Source: JBBSEZ01 sp038239195 | GTDB taxonomy: Bacteria; Planctomycetota; Planctomycetia; Gemmatales; Gemmataceae | Assembly (NCBI GenBank): GCA_038239195.1 | Contig: JBBSEZ010000097.1 | Coordinates: 1 to 25,545 of the forward strand | Reading direction: 5' to 3' | DNA length: 25,545 nt | Shown here: piece by piece, positions 16,190 through 23,262 of the stretch | Numbering within the stretch: position 1 is the first letter of the stretch | How the letters are laid out: each line of letters opens with the position of its first letter | Notes under the pieces: model-generated | What the model was told of the DNA's origin: nothing | Seen by the model: only the letters and a program-made list of their open reading frames with translations | Database searches by the model: none | Position numbers and translations under genes: made by a program

Positions 16190-16229
16190 CGGGAGCTCGG
16201 GACGATCTGTTGGCTCCCGAAATCGGGAG
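16190..16229 (-). promoter_or_regulatory. Mutually exclusive hairpins upstream of the leader terminator
   Basis: On the minus strand three segments occur in order: CTCCCGA (16229-16223), TCGGGAG (16220-16214) and CTCCCG (16195-16190). The middle one can pair with the first (7 bp, short loop) or with the last (CGGGAGC with GCTCCCG, 7 bp). The terminator follows 19 bases later. The arrangement resembles an antiterminator/terminator switch, but no known riboswitch fold or leader peptide was recognised. Confidence 0.35.
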
Positions 16230-16588
16230 GGCTCGACAAGGACCTTCGCTGACCTGCGCGACGAAGATAGGGCCCGTCCGACCGGATACCGCCGATTGAT
16301 CGAGATACCCGGCCGACGTGCGGATTGCTGTTCGACAATGCGGAACCACACGCGATCTCAAACATTATCGGCCGCAAGCGCCTCGGACTTTAGCGCCCGC
16401 TCCTACAATCCTTTCCGCTGGCGAGGGCGCCAGGTGGGGCCCGGCCCAGAGCGATCCGGGTTGACTCGACCGATGCCCGGCGGGTATGGGAGGAAGGCGC
16501 CGGTGCCGTGCTTCGCGAAGGGGAACGGTCGGGAAGCCGCGTGGCCTCCGGACGACAGAGTTGCCGGTTGAAGACGAGGGAGAACGAC

Positions 16589-17980
16589 GTGGCCAGCCTC
16601 CCGCGCATCACGGTCGTGACGCCCTCGTACAACCAGGGGAAGTTCATCGGGCGCACGATCGAGAGCGTGCTCGCGCAGAACTACCCCAATCTCGAGCACA
16701 TCGTCGTGGACGGGATGTCCACCGACGAGACTCCTGCCGTGCTTGCCCAGTACCCCCATTTGCGAGCCCTGCGCGAACCGGACTGCGGCCAGGCCGACGC
16801 GATCAACAAGGGCTTCCGGCACGCCACCGGCGACATTTATTGCTTCCTCAACTCCGACGACACGTTGCTGCCGGGCGCTCTCCAGCGGGTGGCCCGGGAA
16901 ATCGACCCGGCGCGCGGGCGGCACCTCGTCGTGGGGCGCTGCATCCACGTGGATGAAGACGACCGGCCAACCGGAATGGAGCACCCCAGCGCGCCAGTCA
17001 GCCCCGCGCGCCTCCTCCAGGTCTGGAACGTCCACTGCGTCCCCCAGCCGGCGACCTTCTGGACGGCGGAGGCCTGGCGCCATTGCGGGCCGATGGACGA
17101 ATCCGAACAGCTCGTCCTCGACTACGACCTGATGTGCCGGTTCAGCCGCCGCTACCGCTTCCACGCGATCGACCAGGTGCTGGCCACTTACCGACTCCAC
17201 ACTCGCTCAAAGAGTTGCTCCACGAAGCCCGGCGACATTTACGACCGGGCCACGGTCGTCAGCCGGCGCTACTGGGGGCCACGGTGGCGCGCCCGGTACT
17301 GGCGCGCGCTCCTGTCGCTGGCCCTGTTCCGCCTCGAGCGCCGCTGCGGTCGTCGGCAGCGCGCGGCCCAACTGACCGCTGCGGGCCACCAGGCGCTGGC
17401 CGCCGGGCTGCGCTGGCGCAGCCTCGTCTGCCGCGCGCGGGCGGCGCTCCTGGCCCCGGAGGCCGCCTGCCGGCGCTGGCTCCTGTTCGGCGCGGGGCCC
17501 CTCCTCCGCCGCTGGTTGCCTCGGGCCCCGACCTCCGCGCTGACCTGGAGGAGCAGGCGCTTGCCGCCCGTCGCCTCCGCCTGGCGGAGCTTCACGGGCC
17601 AACACCCCGATGGCCACGTCGGGCCCGTTTTCACCACGACGATCCACACCCGCCCCGGCGCCAGCCTTCTCCAGCTCGATGGCGTGGTCACGTTCCCCGG
17701 GCCCCTTCCGCAGCCCCTGATCGTGGACGTGGCCCTCGATGGCCAGCCGGTCGCCCGAGGTCGGATCACGACCCCGGGCCCGTTTTCCCTCTCTGTCTCC
17801 GCCGAGGGGCTTGCCTCCGGCGCGCACGAACTGGCAGTGACTTCGAGTTGGTTCGCCGTCTCGGACGATTTCTGGGGGAACGCCGACTTCCGCCCGCTAT
17901 CCTTTCTGCTGCGTGGGATTCGGTGGAGTGGGGAAGCCCACGCCGCCGATGCATACAGGAGAACGGCCGGCGGGCCTTGA
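16589..17980 (+). CDS. Family 2 glycosyltransferase with beta-rich C-terminal domain
   Basis: The protein has 463 residues. The N-terminal GT-A domain (about 5-240) carries ITVVTPSYNQGKFI, HIVVDGMSTDET, GQADAINKGF and NSDD at 88-91, closely parallel to both GT2 domains of the divergent fusion protein. An Arg/Ala-rich helical linker (about 240-330) follows, then a predicted beta-sandwich (about 345-455: GPVFTTTIHTRPGASLLQLDG, VDVALDGQPVARGRITTPG, SSWFAVSDDFWGN) resembling glycan-binding or Ig-like modules (fold inference). The start at GTG 16589 is favoured because GAGGGAG is six bases upstream and homology begins within five residues; earlier in-frame starts (16508, 16568) lack this. It is followed after 40 bases by a GT4 gene, probably one operon. 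Confidence 0.88.
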   Translation: MASLPRITVVTPSYNQGKFIGRTIESVLAQNYPNLEHIVVDGMSTDETPAVLAQYPHLRALREPDCGQADAINKGFRHATGDIYCFLNSDDTLLPGALQRVAREIDPARGRHLVVGRCIHVDEDDRPTGMEHPSAPVSPARLLQVWNVHCVPQPATFWTAEAWRHCGPMDESEQLVLDYDLMCRFSRRYRFHAIDQVLATYRLHTRSKSCSTKPGDIYDRATVVSRRYWGPRWRARYWRALLSLALFRLERRCGRRQRAAQLTAAGHQALAAGLRWRSLVCRARAALLAPEAACRRWLLFGAGPLLRRWLPRAPTSALTWRSRRLPPVASAWRSFTGQHPDGHVGPVFTTTIHTRPGASLLQLDGVVTFPGPLPQPLIVDVALDGQPVARGRITTPGPFSLSVSAEGLASGAHELAVTSSWFAVSDDFWGNADFRPLSFLLRGIRWSGEAHAADAYRRTAGGP

Positions 17981-18020
17981 GTCGCTCTCCTGCGCACGTC
18001 GGGCGCGGAAAGGAACCACC

Positions 18021-19607
18021 ATGAAGATCGGCGTCGAACTGGTCCACATTTCGGAGGGCGTCACCGGGGGACTCGCTCCCCTCCTGCGGGGGGTGCTGGA
18101 GGCCCTGTTCTCCGGCTGGCCCGAGCACGACGTGGTGCTTTTCTACCAGACAGGCAACCGGCCCTTGTTCGCCAACCTCCCTCCGCACGTGCAGGCCCTG
18201 CACCTGCCGGCGGGGCCCTACTTTCCCCTCCTCGATGCCTACGCGGCCCAGTTGAGGCTCGACGTCCTTCTTCGCACGTACCCCGCCGACGTCGAGCTCG
18301 CCTTCCCCCTGGAGCGCCAGGTCGTCGTCATTCCCGACATTCAACACGAGTATTACCCCGAGTTTTTCACCCCGGAAGTGTTGCAGGGCCGCCGCGCCGG
18401 TTTCGCCCAGGCCCTGGGCCGTGCCGGCGCCATCGCCACGCTGTCCGAACACGCCCGGCAGACCCTGCTGGCCCACCCCGCGGGCAAGGGGGCGGACATT
18501 TTTTTGACCCCCCCCGCCCTGTCGGCCTCTCCGGAAGGCCCCGAGGCCGACGCCCTCAGCGAGGCGGAGCGCGCCCTGTTGCCGGCGCACGACTATTTCT
18601 TCTACCCCGCCAACCTGTGGCCTCACAAGAACCACCGGCGCGTCCTCCAGGCGTTTGCCCGCTTCGTCGGCCGGGCGACCCGGCCGTTCGAGCTCGTGCT
18701 CACCGGCCACCCCGATGGGTGGGACGAGATGGCGAAGGACTTCCCCGGCCTGCCGGCCCGGCACCTCGGTTTCGTTCGCCGCGGCGTTCTCCAGGCGCTG
18801 CTGGCGCGGGCCCGGGCGCTGGTCTTCTTTTCCCTGTTCGAGGGGTTCGGCATGCCCCTGCTCGAGGCGTTCGCGGCCGGCGTGCCGGTCGCCTGTAGCC
18901 ACTGCACCAGCTTGCCGGAGGTGGGTGGCGACGCCGTGCTGACGTGCGACCCGACCGACGTGGAGGCGATGAGCGAGGCGATGGCCCTGGTGGCCTCCGA
19001 CGAGCCCCTCCGCGCGCGCCTGGTAGCGCGGGGGAAAGAGCGGTTGCGCTGCTACGACTGGCGCGACAGCGCTGCCCAACTCATGGCGGCCTTTGCCCGG
19101 GTCGATTCCCGCACGCCTTCTCCCTCTGCCACGCCCTTCCCCACCGTCTCCCGACTGAACCAGTTGCTGCACGAGATCGATGCGGACCGGGCGGCGCGGC
19201 TGGACGTGATTCAACGGCTCGATGCGGACCGGGTGAAACAGTTGGAGGTGATTCAACGGCTCGATGCGGACCGGGCGGCACGGCTGGACGTGATTCAACG
19301 GCTCGAGGTGGACCGGGCCACCCAGCGAGAGGTGTTTCAACAGGCCGAGGCGGACCGGGCGGCACGGCTGGACGTGATCCATCGACTCGCCGCGGACCTC
19401 GCCCAGTCGGAGGCGGACCGCGCGGCGGGACAGGAGGCCATCCATCACCTCCAGGTCGAACGAGACGCCGCGCAGCAGGAGATCGCTCGCCTCTCGAGGG
19501 GGGTGTTCCAGCGCCTGGCGGCGCGGCTACCAGGCCCGATGAAGCAGGCCCTCCGCGCCGTGGCGCGAGCGGACGGGGACGGCCGGGCGTCCGGTCGCGC
19601 GGGGTGA
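18021..19607 (+). CDS. Family 4 glycosyltransferase with tandem-repeat coiled-coil tail
   Basis: The protein has 528 residues. The GT-B fold spans about 1-365: MKIGVELVHISEGVTGGLAP (N-terminal nucleotide fold with the flexible Gly loop), VVIPDIQHEYYPEFF, FFYPANLWPHKNHRRVLQAF (start of the C-terminal donor-binding domain), and EGFGMPLLE, the Glu274-x7-Glu282 motif of retaining GT4 enzymes, followed by GVPVACSHCTSLPEVGGDA. Residues about 387-491 are a coiled coil made of 14-residue units (DADRAARLDVIQRL and variants), then a basic tail. Coiled-coil ends on glycosyltransferases can measure chain length or tether partners (known for WbdD-like proteins; inference here). AAAGGA precedes the ATG; it is the second gene of the operon starting at 16589. 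Confidence 0.93.
   Translation: MKIGVELVHISEGVTGGLAPLLRGVLEALFSGWPEHDVVLFYQTGNRPLFANLPPHVQALHLPAGPYFPLLDAYAAQLRLDVLLRTYPADVELAFPLERQVVVIPDIQHEYYPEFFTPEVLQGRRAGFAQALGRAGAIATLSEHARQTLLAHPAGKGADIFLTPPALSASPEGPEADALSEAERALLPAHDYFFYPANLWPHKNHRRVLQAFARFVGRATRPFELVLTGHPDGWDEMAKDFPGLPARHLGFVRRGVLQALLARARALVFFSLFEGFGMPLLEAFAAGVPVACSHCTSLPEVGGDAVLTCDPTDVEAMSEAMALVASDEPLRARLVARGKERLRCYDWRDSAAQLMAAFARVDSRTPSPSATPFPTVSRLNQLLHEIDADRAARLDVIQRLDADRVKQLEVIQRLDADRAARLDVIQRLEVDRATQREVFQQAEADRAARLDVIHRLAADLAQSEADRAAGQEAIHHLQVERDAAQQEIARLSRGVFQRLAARLPGPMKQALRAVARADGDGRASGRAG
19179..19493 (+). repeat. In-frame 42-bp tandem repeats encoding a coiled coil
   Basis: Units start at 19179, 19221, 19263, 19305 and 19347 (42 bp each), then a half unit of 21 bp at 19389, then two more diverged full units from 19410. 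Units one and three differ by a single base (GCG versus GCA). The period of 14 residues is two heptads. The near identity of some units shows recent expansion by slippage or unequal exchange; units are kept in frame. Confidence 0.9.
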
Positions 19608-19818
19608 CGGGCAGGGGAGGACGGAGCTCCCGGCCGATTTCCGTGCCACCCTCGACACCCGGCACCTCGTGCTCATCGCGCCGGAGACGGTGATGTTCCC
19701 TCCGCCGAAGGACGAACGGGAAAGCCCGCAAGCGCGGCCCCGCTGGAATAAGGGCGATCGGCACCCCCGAGAGGGCCTCCCCGGCCCCAAGTGGCCCAGC
19801 CCTGAAGGGAGCGGCGCG

Positions 19819-19846
19819 TTGACTCTCGGCCGGCGGTCGATAAACG
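19819..19846 (+). promoter_or_regulatory. Candidate promoter for the pyrophosphatase gene
   Basis: TTGACT (19819-19824) resembles a -35 box. A TAAACG segment (19841-19846) lies 16 bases on, inside the AT-richer CGATAAACGTATTCC. It is about 45-70 bases before the ppa start. The -10 match is weak, so this is tentative. The rest of 19608-19889 holds no supported gene. Confidence 0.3.
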
Positions 19847-19889
19847 TATTCCTTGCCCAGACCGCCGCTCGCCGAGGGCCCACCCACTC

Positions 19890-20462
19890 ATGACGCACGC
19901 CTGGCACGACGTCACCCCCGGCGCTCATTTGCCGGCGGAGTTCACCGCCGTGATCGAGATCCCCATGGGGTCGAGCGTCAAGTACGAGCTCGACAAGGAA
20001 ACGGGCCTGCTCAAGCTCGATCGCATCCTCTACTCGGCCGTCTACTACCCCGCCAACTACGGCTTCGTCCCACAGACCCTCGCCGAGGACGACGACCCGC
20101 TCGACGTTCTCGTGCTGTGTCAGGAGGCCGTCGCGCCCCTCACCCTGGTCAGCGCGCGGGCCATCGGCCTGATGACGATGATCGACAGCGGCAAGAAGGA
20201 CCACAAGGTGCTCGCCGTCGCCATCCACGACCCCGAGTACAACGGGTTCCGCGAGGCGACGGAGCTCCCGGCCCACCGGCTGAACATGCTCCGGCGCTTC
20301 TTCCAGGACTACAAGCAACTCGAGGGCAAGGCGGTCGAGGTCGATGAGTTCCAGCCCGCCGCCGACGCTCTGCCCATCGTCGAGGCGGCGCTGGCGCGCT
20401 ACAGCGAGCAGCGCCGGCGCGGGTTCAAGGTCCACGCCAGGCCGCGCCCGCCTACAGGGTAG
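19890..20462 (+). CDS. ppa: Inorganic pyrophosphatase (family I)
   Basis: The protein has 190 residues (bacterial family I enzymes are usually 165-200). It hydrolyses pyrophosphate to two phosphates with Mg2+, pulling polymerisation and nucleotide-sugar reactions forward in the cytosol. Motifs seen: VIEIPMGSSVKYELDKETG, LYSAVYYPANYGFVPQTL, and the signature EDDDPLDVLVL with the metal-binding Asp67, Asp69 and Asp72, then IGLMTMIDSGKKDHKVLAV and FFQDYKQLEGKAVEV. Length, order and spacing all match the family. The ATG at 19890 has only a modest GAGGG 11 bases upstream. It follows the glycosyltransferase operon by about 280 bases; the products of sugar-nucleotide synthesis make that neighbourhood sensible, but it is also a housekeeping gene that could lie anywhere. 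Confidence 0.96.
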   Translation: MTHAWHDVTPGAHLPAEFTAVIEIPMGSSVKYELDKETGLLKLDRILYSAVYYPANYGFVPQTLAEDDDPLDVLVLCQEAVAPLTLVSARAIGLMTMIDSGKKDHKVLAVAIHDPEYNGFREATELPAHRLNMLRRFFQDYKQLEGKAVEVDEFQPAADALPIVEAALARYSEQRRRGFKVHARPRPPTG

Positions 20463-20540
20463 AGTGGGCCGATCGCGCCGATCGCATCAGAAGTTACAAA
20501 GATGTTACTTGCGTCAAAGGGGGGCCCTGGGGTACACAAG

Positions 20541-20563
20541 AAGCTGACACGACACGTCAGCTT
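20541..20563. promoter_or_regulatory. Dyad-symmetric site just upstream of the cytochrome-WD40 gene
   Basis: AAGCTGAC (20541-20548), a seven-base spacer ACGACAC, and GTCAGCTT (20556-20563) form a perfect inverted repeat. It ends three bases before the GGAGG Shine-Dalgarno (20567-20571) of the gene starting at 20576. It could be an operator or a translation-controlling hairpin; no regulator is known. Confidence 0.45.
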
Positions 20564-20575
20564 TCTGGAGGCCCC

Positions 20576-23131
20576 ATGTGCCGCACCCCGCTCGCCGCCT
20601 CCTGGTTTCTGTTGCTCACCGCTAACTTCGCACCCGCTGCCGCTCCGCCCGCCTCGGACGTCTCCCTCTCCTCGCGCGCCCAGACTATCCTGCAAACGCA
20701 CTGCGCCGCCTGTCACGCGGGGCCCGGCAAGGCCCGCGGCGGGTTCGGCCACGTCCTCGACCGGGACCGCCTGGTCGCCGGCGGGCAGCTCGTCCCCGGC
20801 CGCCCGTTGCGTTCGCCCCTCTACGAGCGCATCGCCGCCGGGGAGATGCCTCCTGGGAAGCGGAAGCGCCCGACCCCCGACGAGCTCCACCTCCTGCGCC
20901 GTTGGATCGCCGGCGGCGCTCCCATGCCCCTCGCTCCCTCCCCCGCACCGATGAGCGAGCTCGAGGTGTTGCACCTCGTCCGCGCCGACCTCGAAACGCT
21001 GCCCCCTCGCCAGCGCCGATTCGCCCGCTACTTGACGTTTCATCATCTGGCCGGCCTCCCCGCGGCCGATCGGCTCGCTCACCGCCACGCCCTGGTCAAG
21101 TTGGTCAACAGCCTGTCGTGGCACCCGCGCCTGAGGCTGCCGCTCACCATCGATCCCGCGCAGACGATCTATCGCCTCGATTTGCGCTCCTACAAGTGGC
21201 CGCCGCGCCTCTGGGACAGGCTCGCCCTTACCAACCCCTATCGCCTCCCGGAGCCTGGCGAGGCGACGCGCGCCCTCGCCAGGCTGGCCGAGTGCGACCA
21301 TCCGCTCTTGCGGGGCGACTGGTTCCTCGCCACCGCGTCGCGCCCGCCGTTCTACCACGACTTCCTACAGCTGCCGAGCACCGACCGCGCGCTCGAGCGC
21401 CTCTTGCAGGTGGACGTGCCGGGCAACCTGGAGGACGACAACGCCGTGCGGGCCGGGTTCAACGGCTCGGGGGTGGCGCGGGCCAACCGACTCCTCGAGC
21501 GGCACGACGCCGCCCACGGGGCGTACTGGCGCAGTTACGATTTCAGCGACAACACGGGGCGGCAAAATCTCTTCGAGCGCCCCCTCGGCCCGGCGCCGGG
21601 CCCGCTCGGCTTCCAGCAGGCCGGCGGCGAGGCCATCTTCCACCTGCCCAACGGCCTGCTCGGCTACCTGCTCTTCGACGCCGACGGCCGGCGCGTGGAC
21701 AAGGCCCCATCCGAGATCGTCAGCGACCCGAGCCGGCCCGACCGGCGCGTCGAGAACGGGCTGTCGTGCATCGGCTGCCACGCCCGCGGCATCCTTCCCA
21801 AGGACGATCAAGTGCGAGCCCACGTCCTCAAGAACGAGCGCGCCTTCGCCAAGGCTGGTCGCGCCGCCGTGCTGGCCCTCTACGCCCCGCCCGCCAGGAC
21901 GAGGGCGCTCATGAAAGACGACACCCGGCGCTTTCTGGACGCGCTGCGCTACCTCGGTGTGGGCGAGAGCGAAACCGAGCCGGTGTCGGGGGCCGTCCTG
22001 CGCTACGAGGCGCCTCTCGACCTTCGCTCGGCCGCCGCGGCGCTCGGCGTAAAGTCGGAAGCGCTCAGCGACCATCTGCGGCGCACGCCCGAGATGGCGC
22101 GCATCCTGGGCCCTCTGCTCGCGCGGGGCGGGACGGTGCAGCGACAGGTGTTCGAGGAATCGTTCGGGCAACTGGCTCGCGACCTGCGCATGGGGGCCGA
22201 TGCCGCGCCGCTCTTGGTGGCGGACAAGGCCGTTCTTCGCGGACACCGCGGCGCGGTGCGAGCGCTTGGGTTCTCGGCCGACGGGCGCTGGGCCGTTTCG
22301 GGCGGAGAAGACGGCACGGTGCGCGTCTGGGACCTGACCACGGGGCGCGAGCGGCAATCGTTCAAAGGGCACACCGACGAGGTGAGCGCGGTCGCCTTCC
22401 TCCCAGGCGGGCGGCGCGTGGTCTCTGGGGGGCGCGACCGGACGGTGCGCCTGTGGGACGTGAGCACGGGCAAGGAACTGCATCGACTCCGAGGCCACAC
22501 CGATGGCGTGCGGTCGCTGGCCGTCGCCCCCGATGGCCGGCACGTCCTGTCCGGCGGAGAGGATCGAGCGGCGCGCTTGTGGGAGGTGGAGGCCGGTAAG
22601 GAAGTGCGCGCGCTCGGCGGGCACGGCGGGGCCGTGACGGCGCTGACCTTCTCCGCGGACGGCAAGCGCGCCCTGTCGGCCGGGCACGACCGCGTCGTGC
22701 GCTTGTGGGAACTGCCGAGCGGGCGCTTGCTGGGGCGCTGGGACGGCCACGTGGGCGCCGTACATGCCGTCGCGTTCTCGCCCGACGGGGCCCGCGCCCT
22801 TTCGGGAGGCGCGGACCGCTCGGTGCGCCTGTGGGCCGTCAGCACGGGCCAGGCGCTGGCCGTCTTGACTGGTCACGCCAACGCGGTCGTCGCGGTCGGC
22901 TTCAGCGCCGACGGCAAGCAAGCCCTCTCGGGCGCGACGCGCTACGAGACGCCGGACCGCGTGCTGCGACGCTGGTCGTTGGCCGCGAAGCGCGAGGTGC
23001 CCGGCCCGAAGGAGATCGGCGCCGAGCGGGTGGAGGCGGTGGCCCTCAGCCGCGCGGGCGACCGCGTCTTGCGGAGTCAGGCCGATGGATCGTTGCGTGT
23101 CGAAAGAATAGCCACCGATGAACACCGATGA
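20576..23131 (+). CDS. Exported di-heme c-type cytochrome with WD40 propeller
   Basis: The protein has 851 residues. A signal peptide (about 1-23) sends it across the inner membrane, as heme attachment requires. Heme site 1 is CAACH at 43-47 in a planctomycete-cytochrome-like domain, with GEMPPG at 89-94 as the likely distal Met (Met91). The middle region (about 140-540) holds FNGSGVARANRLLERHDAAH, YWRSYDFSDNTGRQNLFERP, EAIFHLPNGLLGYLLFDADG and heme site 2, CIGCH at 398-402. Seven WD40 blades (about 553-851) would make one propeller; the seventh is degenerate. Electron transfer or redox sensing in the periplasm is likely; partners are unknown. The last roughly eight codons lie within a palindromic repeat element (23106-23230), so the original C-terminus was probably altered by its insertion. 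Confidence 0.9.
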   Translation: MCRTPLAASWFLLLTANFAPAAAPPASDVSLSSRAQTILQTHCAACHAGPGKARGGFGHVLDRDRLVAGGQLVPGRPLRSPLYERIAAGEMPPGKRKRPTPDELHLLRRWIAGGAPMPLAPSPAPMSELEVLHLVRADLETLPPRQRRFARYLTFHHLAGLPAADRLAHRHALVKLVNSLSWHPRLRLPLTIDPAQTIYRLDLRSYKWPPRLWDRLALTNPYRLPEPGEATRALARLAECDHPLLRGDWFLATASRPPFYHDFLQLPSTDRALERLLQVDVPGNLEDDNAVRAGFNGSGVARANRLLERHDAAHGAYWRSYDFSDNTGRQNLFERPLGPAPGPLGFQQAGGEAIFHLPNGLLGYLLFDADGRRVDKAPSEIVSDPSRPDRRVENGLSCIGCHARGILPKDDQVRAHVLKNERAFAKAGRAAVLALYAPPARTRALMKDDTRRFLDALRYLGVGESETEPVSGAVLRYEAPLDLRSAAAALGVKSEALSDHLRRTPEMARILGPLLARGGTVQRQVFEESFGQLARDLRMGADAAPLLVADKAVLRGHRGAVRALGFSADGRWAVSGGEDGTVRVWDLTTGRERQSFKGHTDEVSAVAFLPGGRRVVSGGRDRTVRLWDVSTGKELHRLRGHTDGVRSLAVAPDGRHVLSGGEDRAARLWEVEAGKEVRALGGHGGAVTALTFSADGKRALSAGHDRVVRLWELPSGRLLGRWDGHVGAVHAVAFSPDGARALSGGADRSVRLWAVSTGQALAVLTGHANAVVAVGFSADGKQALSGATRYETPDRVLRRWSLAAKREVPGPKEIGAERVEAVALSRAGDRVLRSQADGSLRVERIATDEHR

Positions 23132-23230
23132 ACACAGATGGCAGAAGGCGGATCGAGGCTCGAGGAGCGCTCCGATCCTCCTTCCTCTGTTGTCATATCC
23201 GTGTGCATCGGCGTTCGTCTGTGGCTATTC
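23106..23230. repeat. 125-bp imperfect palindromic repeat element (REP/MITE-like)
   Basis: The left arm from GAATAGCCACCGATGAACAC (23106 onward, to about 23141) is mirrored by 23194-23230, which read on the other strand gives GAATAGCCACAGACGAACGC and onward. The inner parts also pair (GGCAGAAGGCGGATCG with CGATCCTCCTTCC), and the centre holds the palindrome GGAGCGCTCC. The left arm contains two direct copies of ACCGATGAAC. It covers the end of the cytochrome gene and most of the gap before the DUF4139 gene; there is no transposase, so it would be non-autonomous. Confidence 0.8.
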
Positions 23231-23262
23231 CGCTGTATTCTCTCCAATCAAGAGGACGTCTG

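Larger units (their letters stand above)
16070..16588. other. Divergent intergenic region of the glycosyltransferase locus
   Basis: These 519 bases separate the two divergent glycosyltransferase starts. Besides the terminator and hairpins near the minus-strand gene, the right part (16320-16410) is less GC-rich, with ACATTATC and TCCTACAATCC (TACAAT at 16404-16409 is a fair -10 for the plus-strand gene, although no convincing -35 stands at the right distance). Both transcription units must be driven from here. No gene is supported in this stretch. Confidence 0.5.

Noticed and set aside
16070..16351. N-terminal extension of the three-domain glycosyltransferase to 16351
   Set aside because: Low-complexity Arg/Ser-rich sequence running through an intrinsic terminator; the GT2 fold starts right after the ATG at 16069, which has a ribosome site.
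17766..19448. A minus-strand frame with repeated HVQPCRPVRLG-like units
   Set aside because: The repeats are only the reverse reading of the 42-bp coiled-coil repeats of the GT4 gene.
19179..19493. Regular repeats that might be a CRISPR array
   Set aside because: Units are contiguous, without spacers, of 42 bp and strictly in frame with the coding sequence.
19624..19893. Coding-like frame (LPADFRATLDTRHLVLIAPE) between the GT4 gene and ppa
   Set aside because: No start with a ribosome site, Pro/Arg-rich end overlapping ppa, no family recognised; may be a decayed remnant but cannot be supported.
23128..23262. N-terminal extension of the DUF4139 protein (MNTDGRRRIEARG)
   Set aside because: It is encoded by the palindromic repeat and would bury the signal peptide that begins at 23263.
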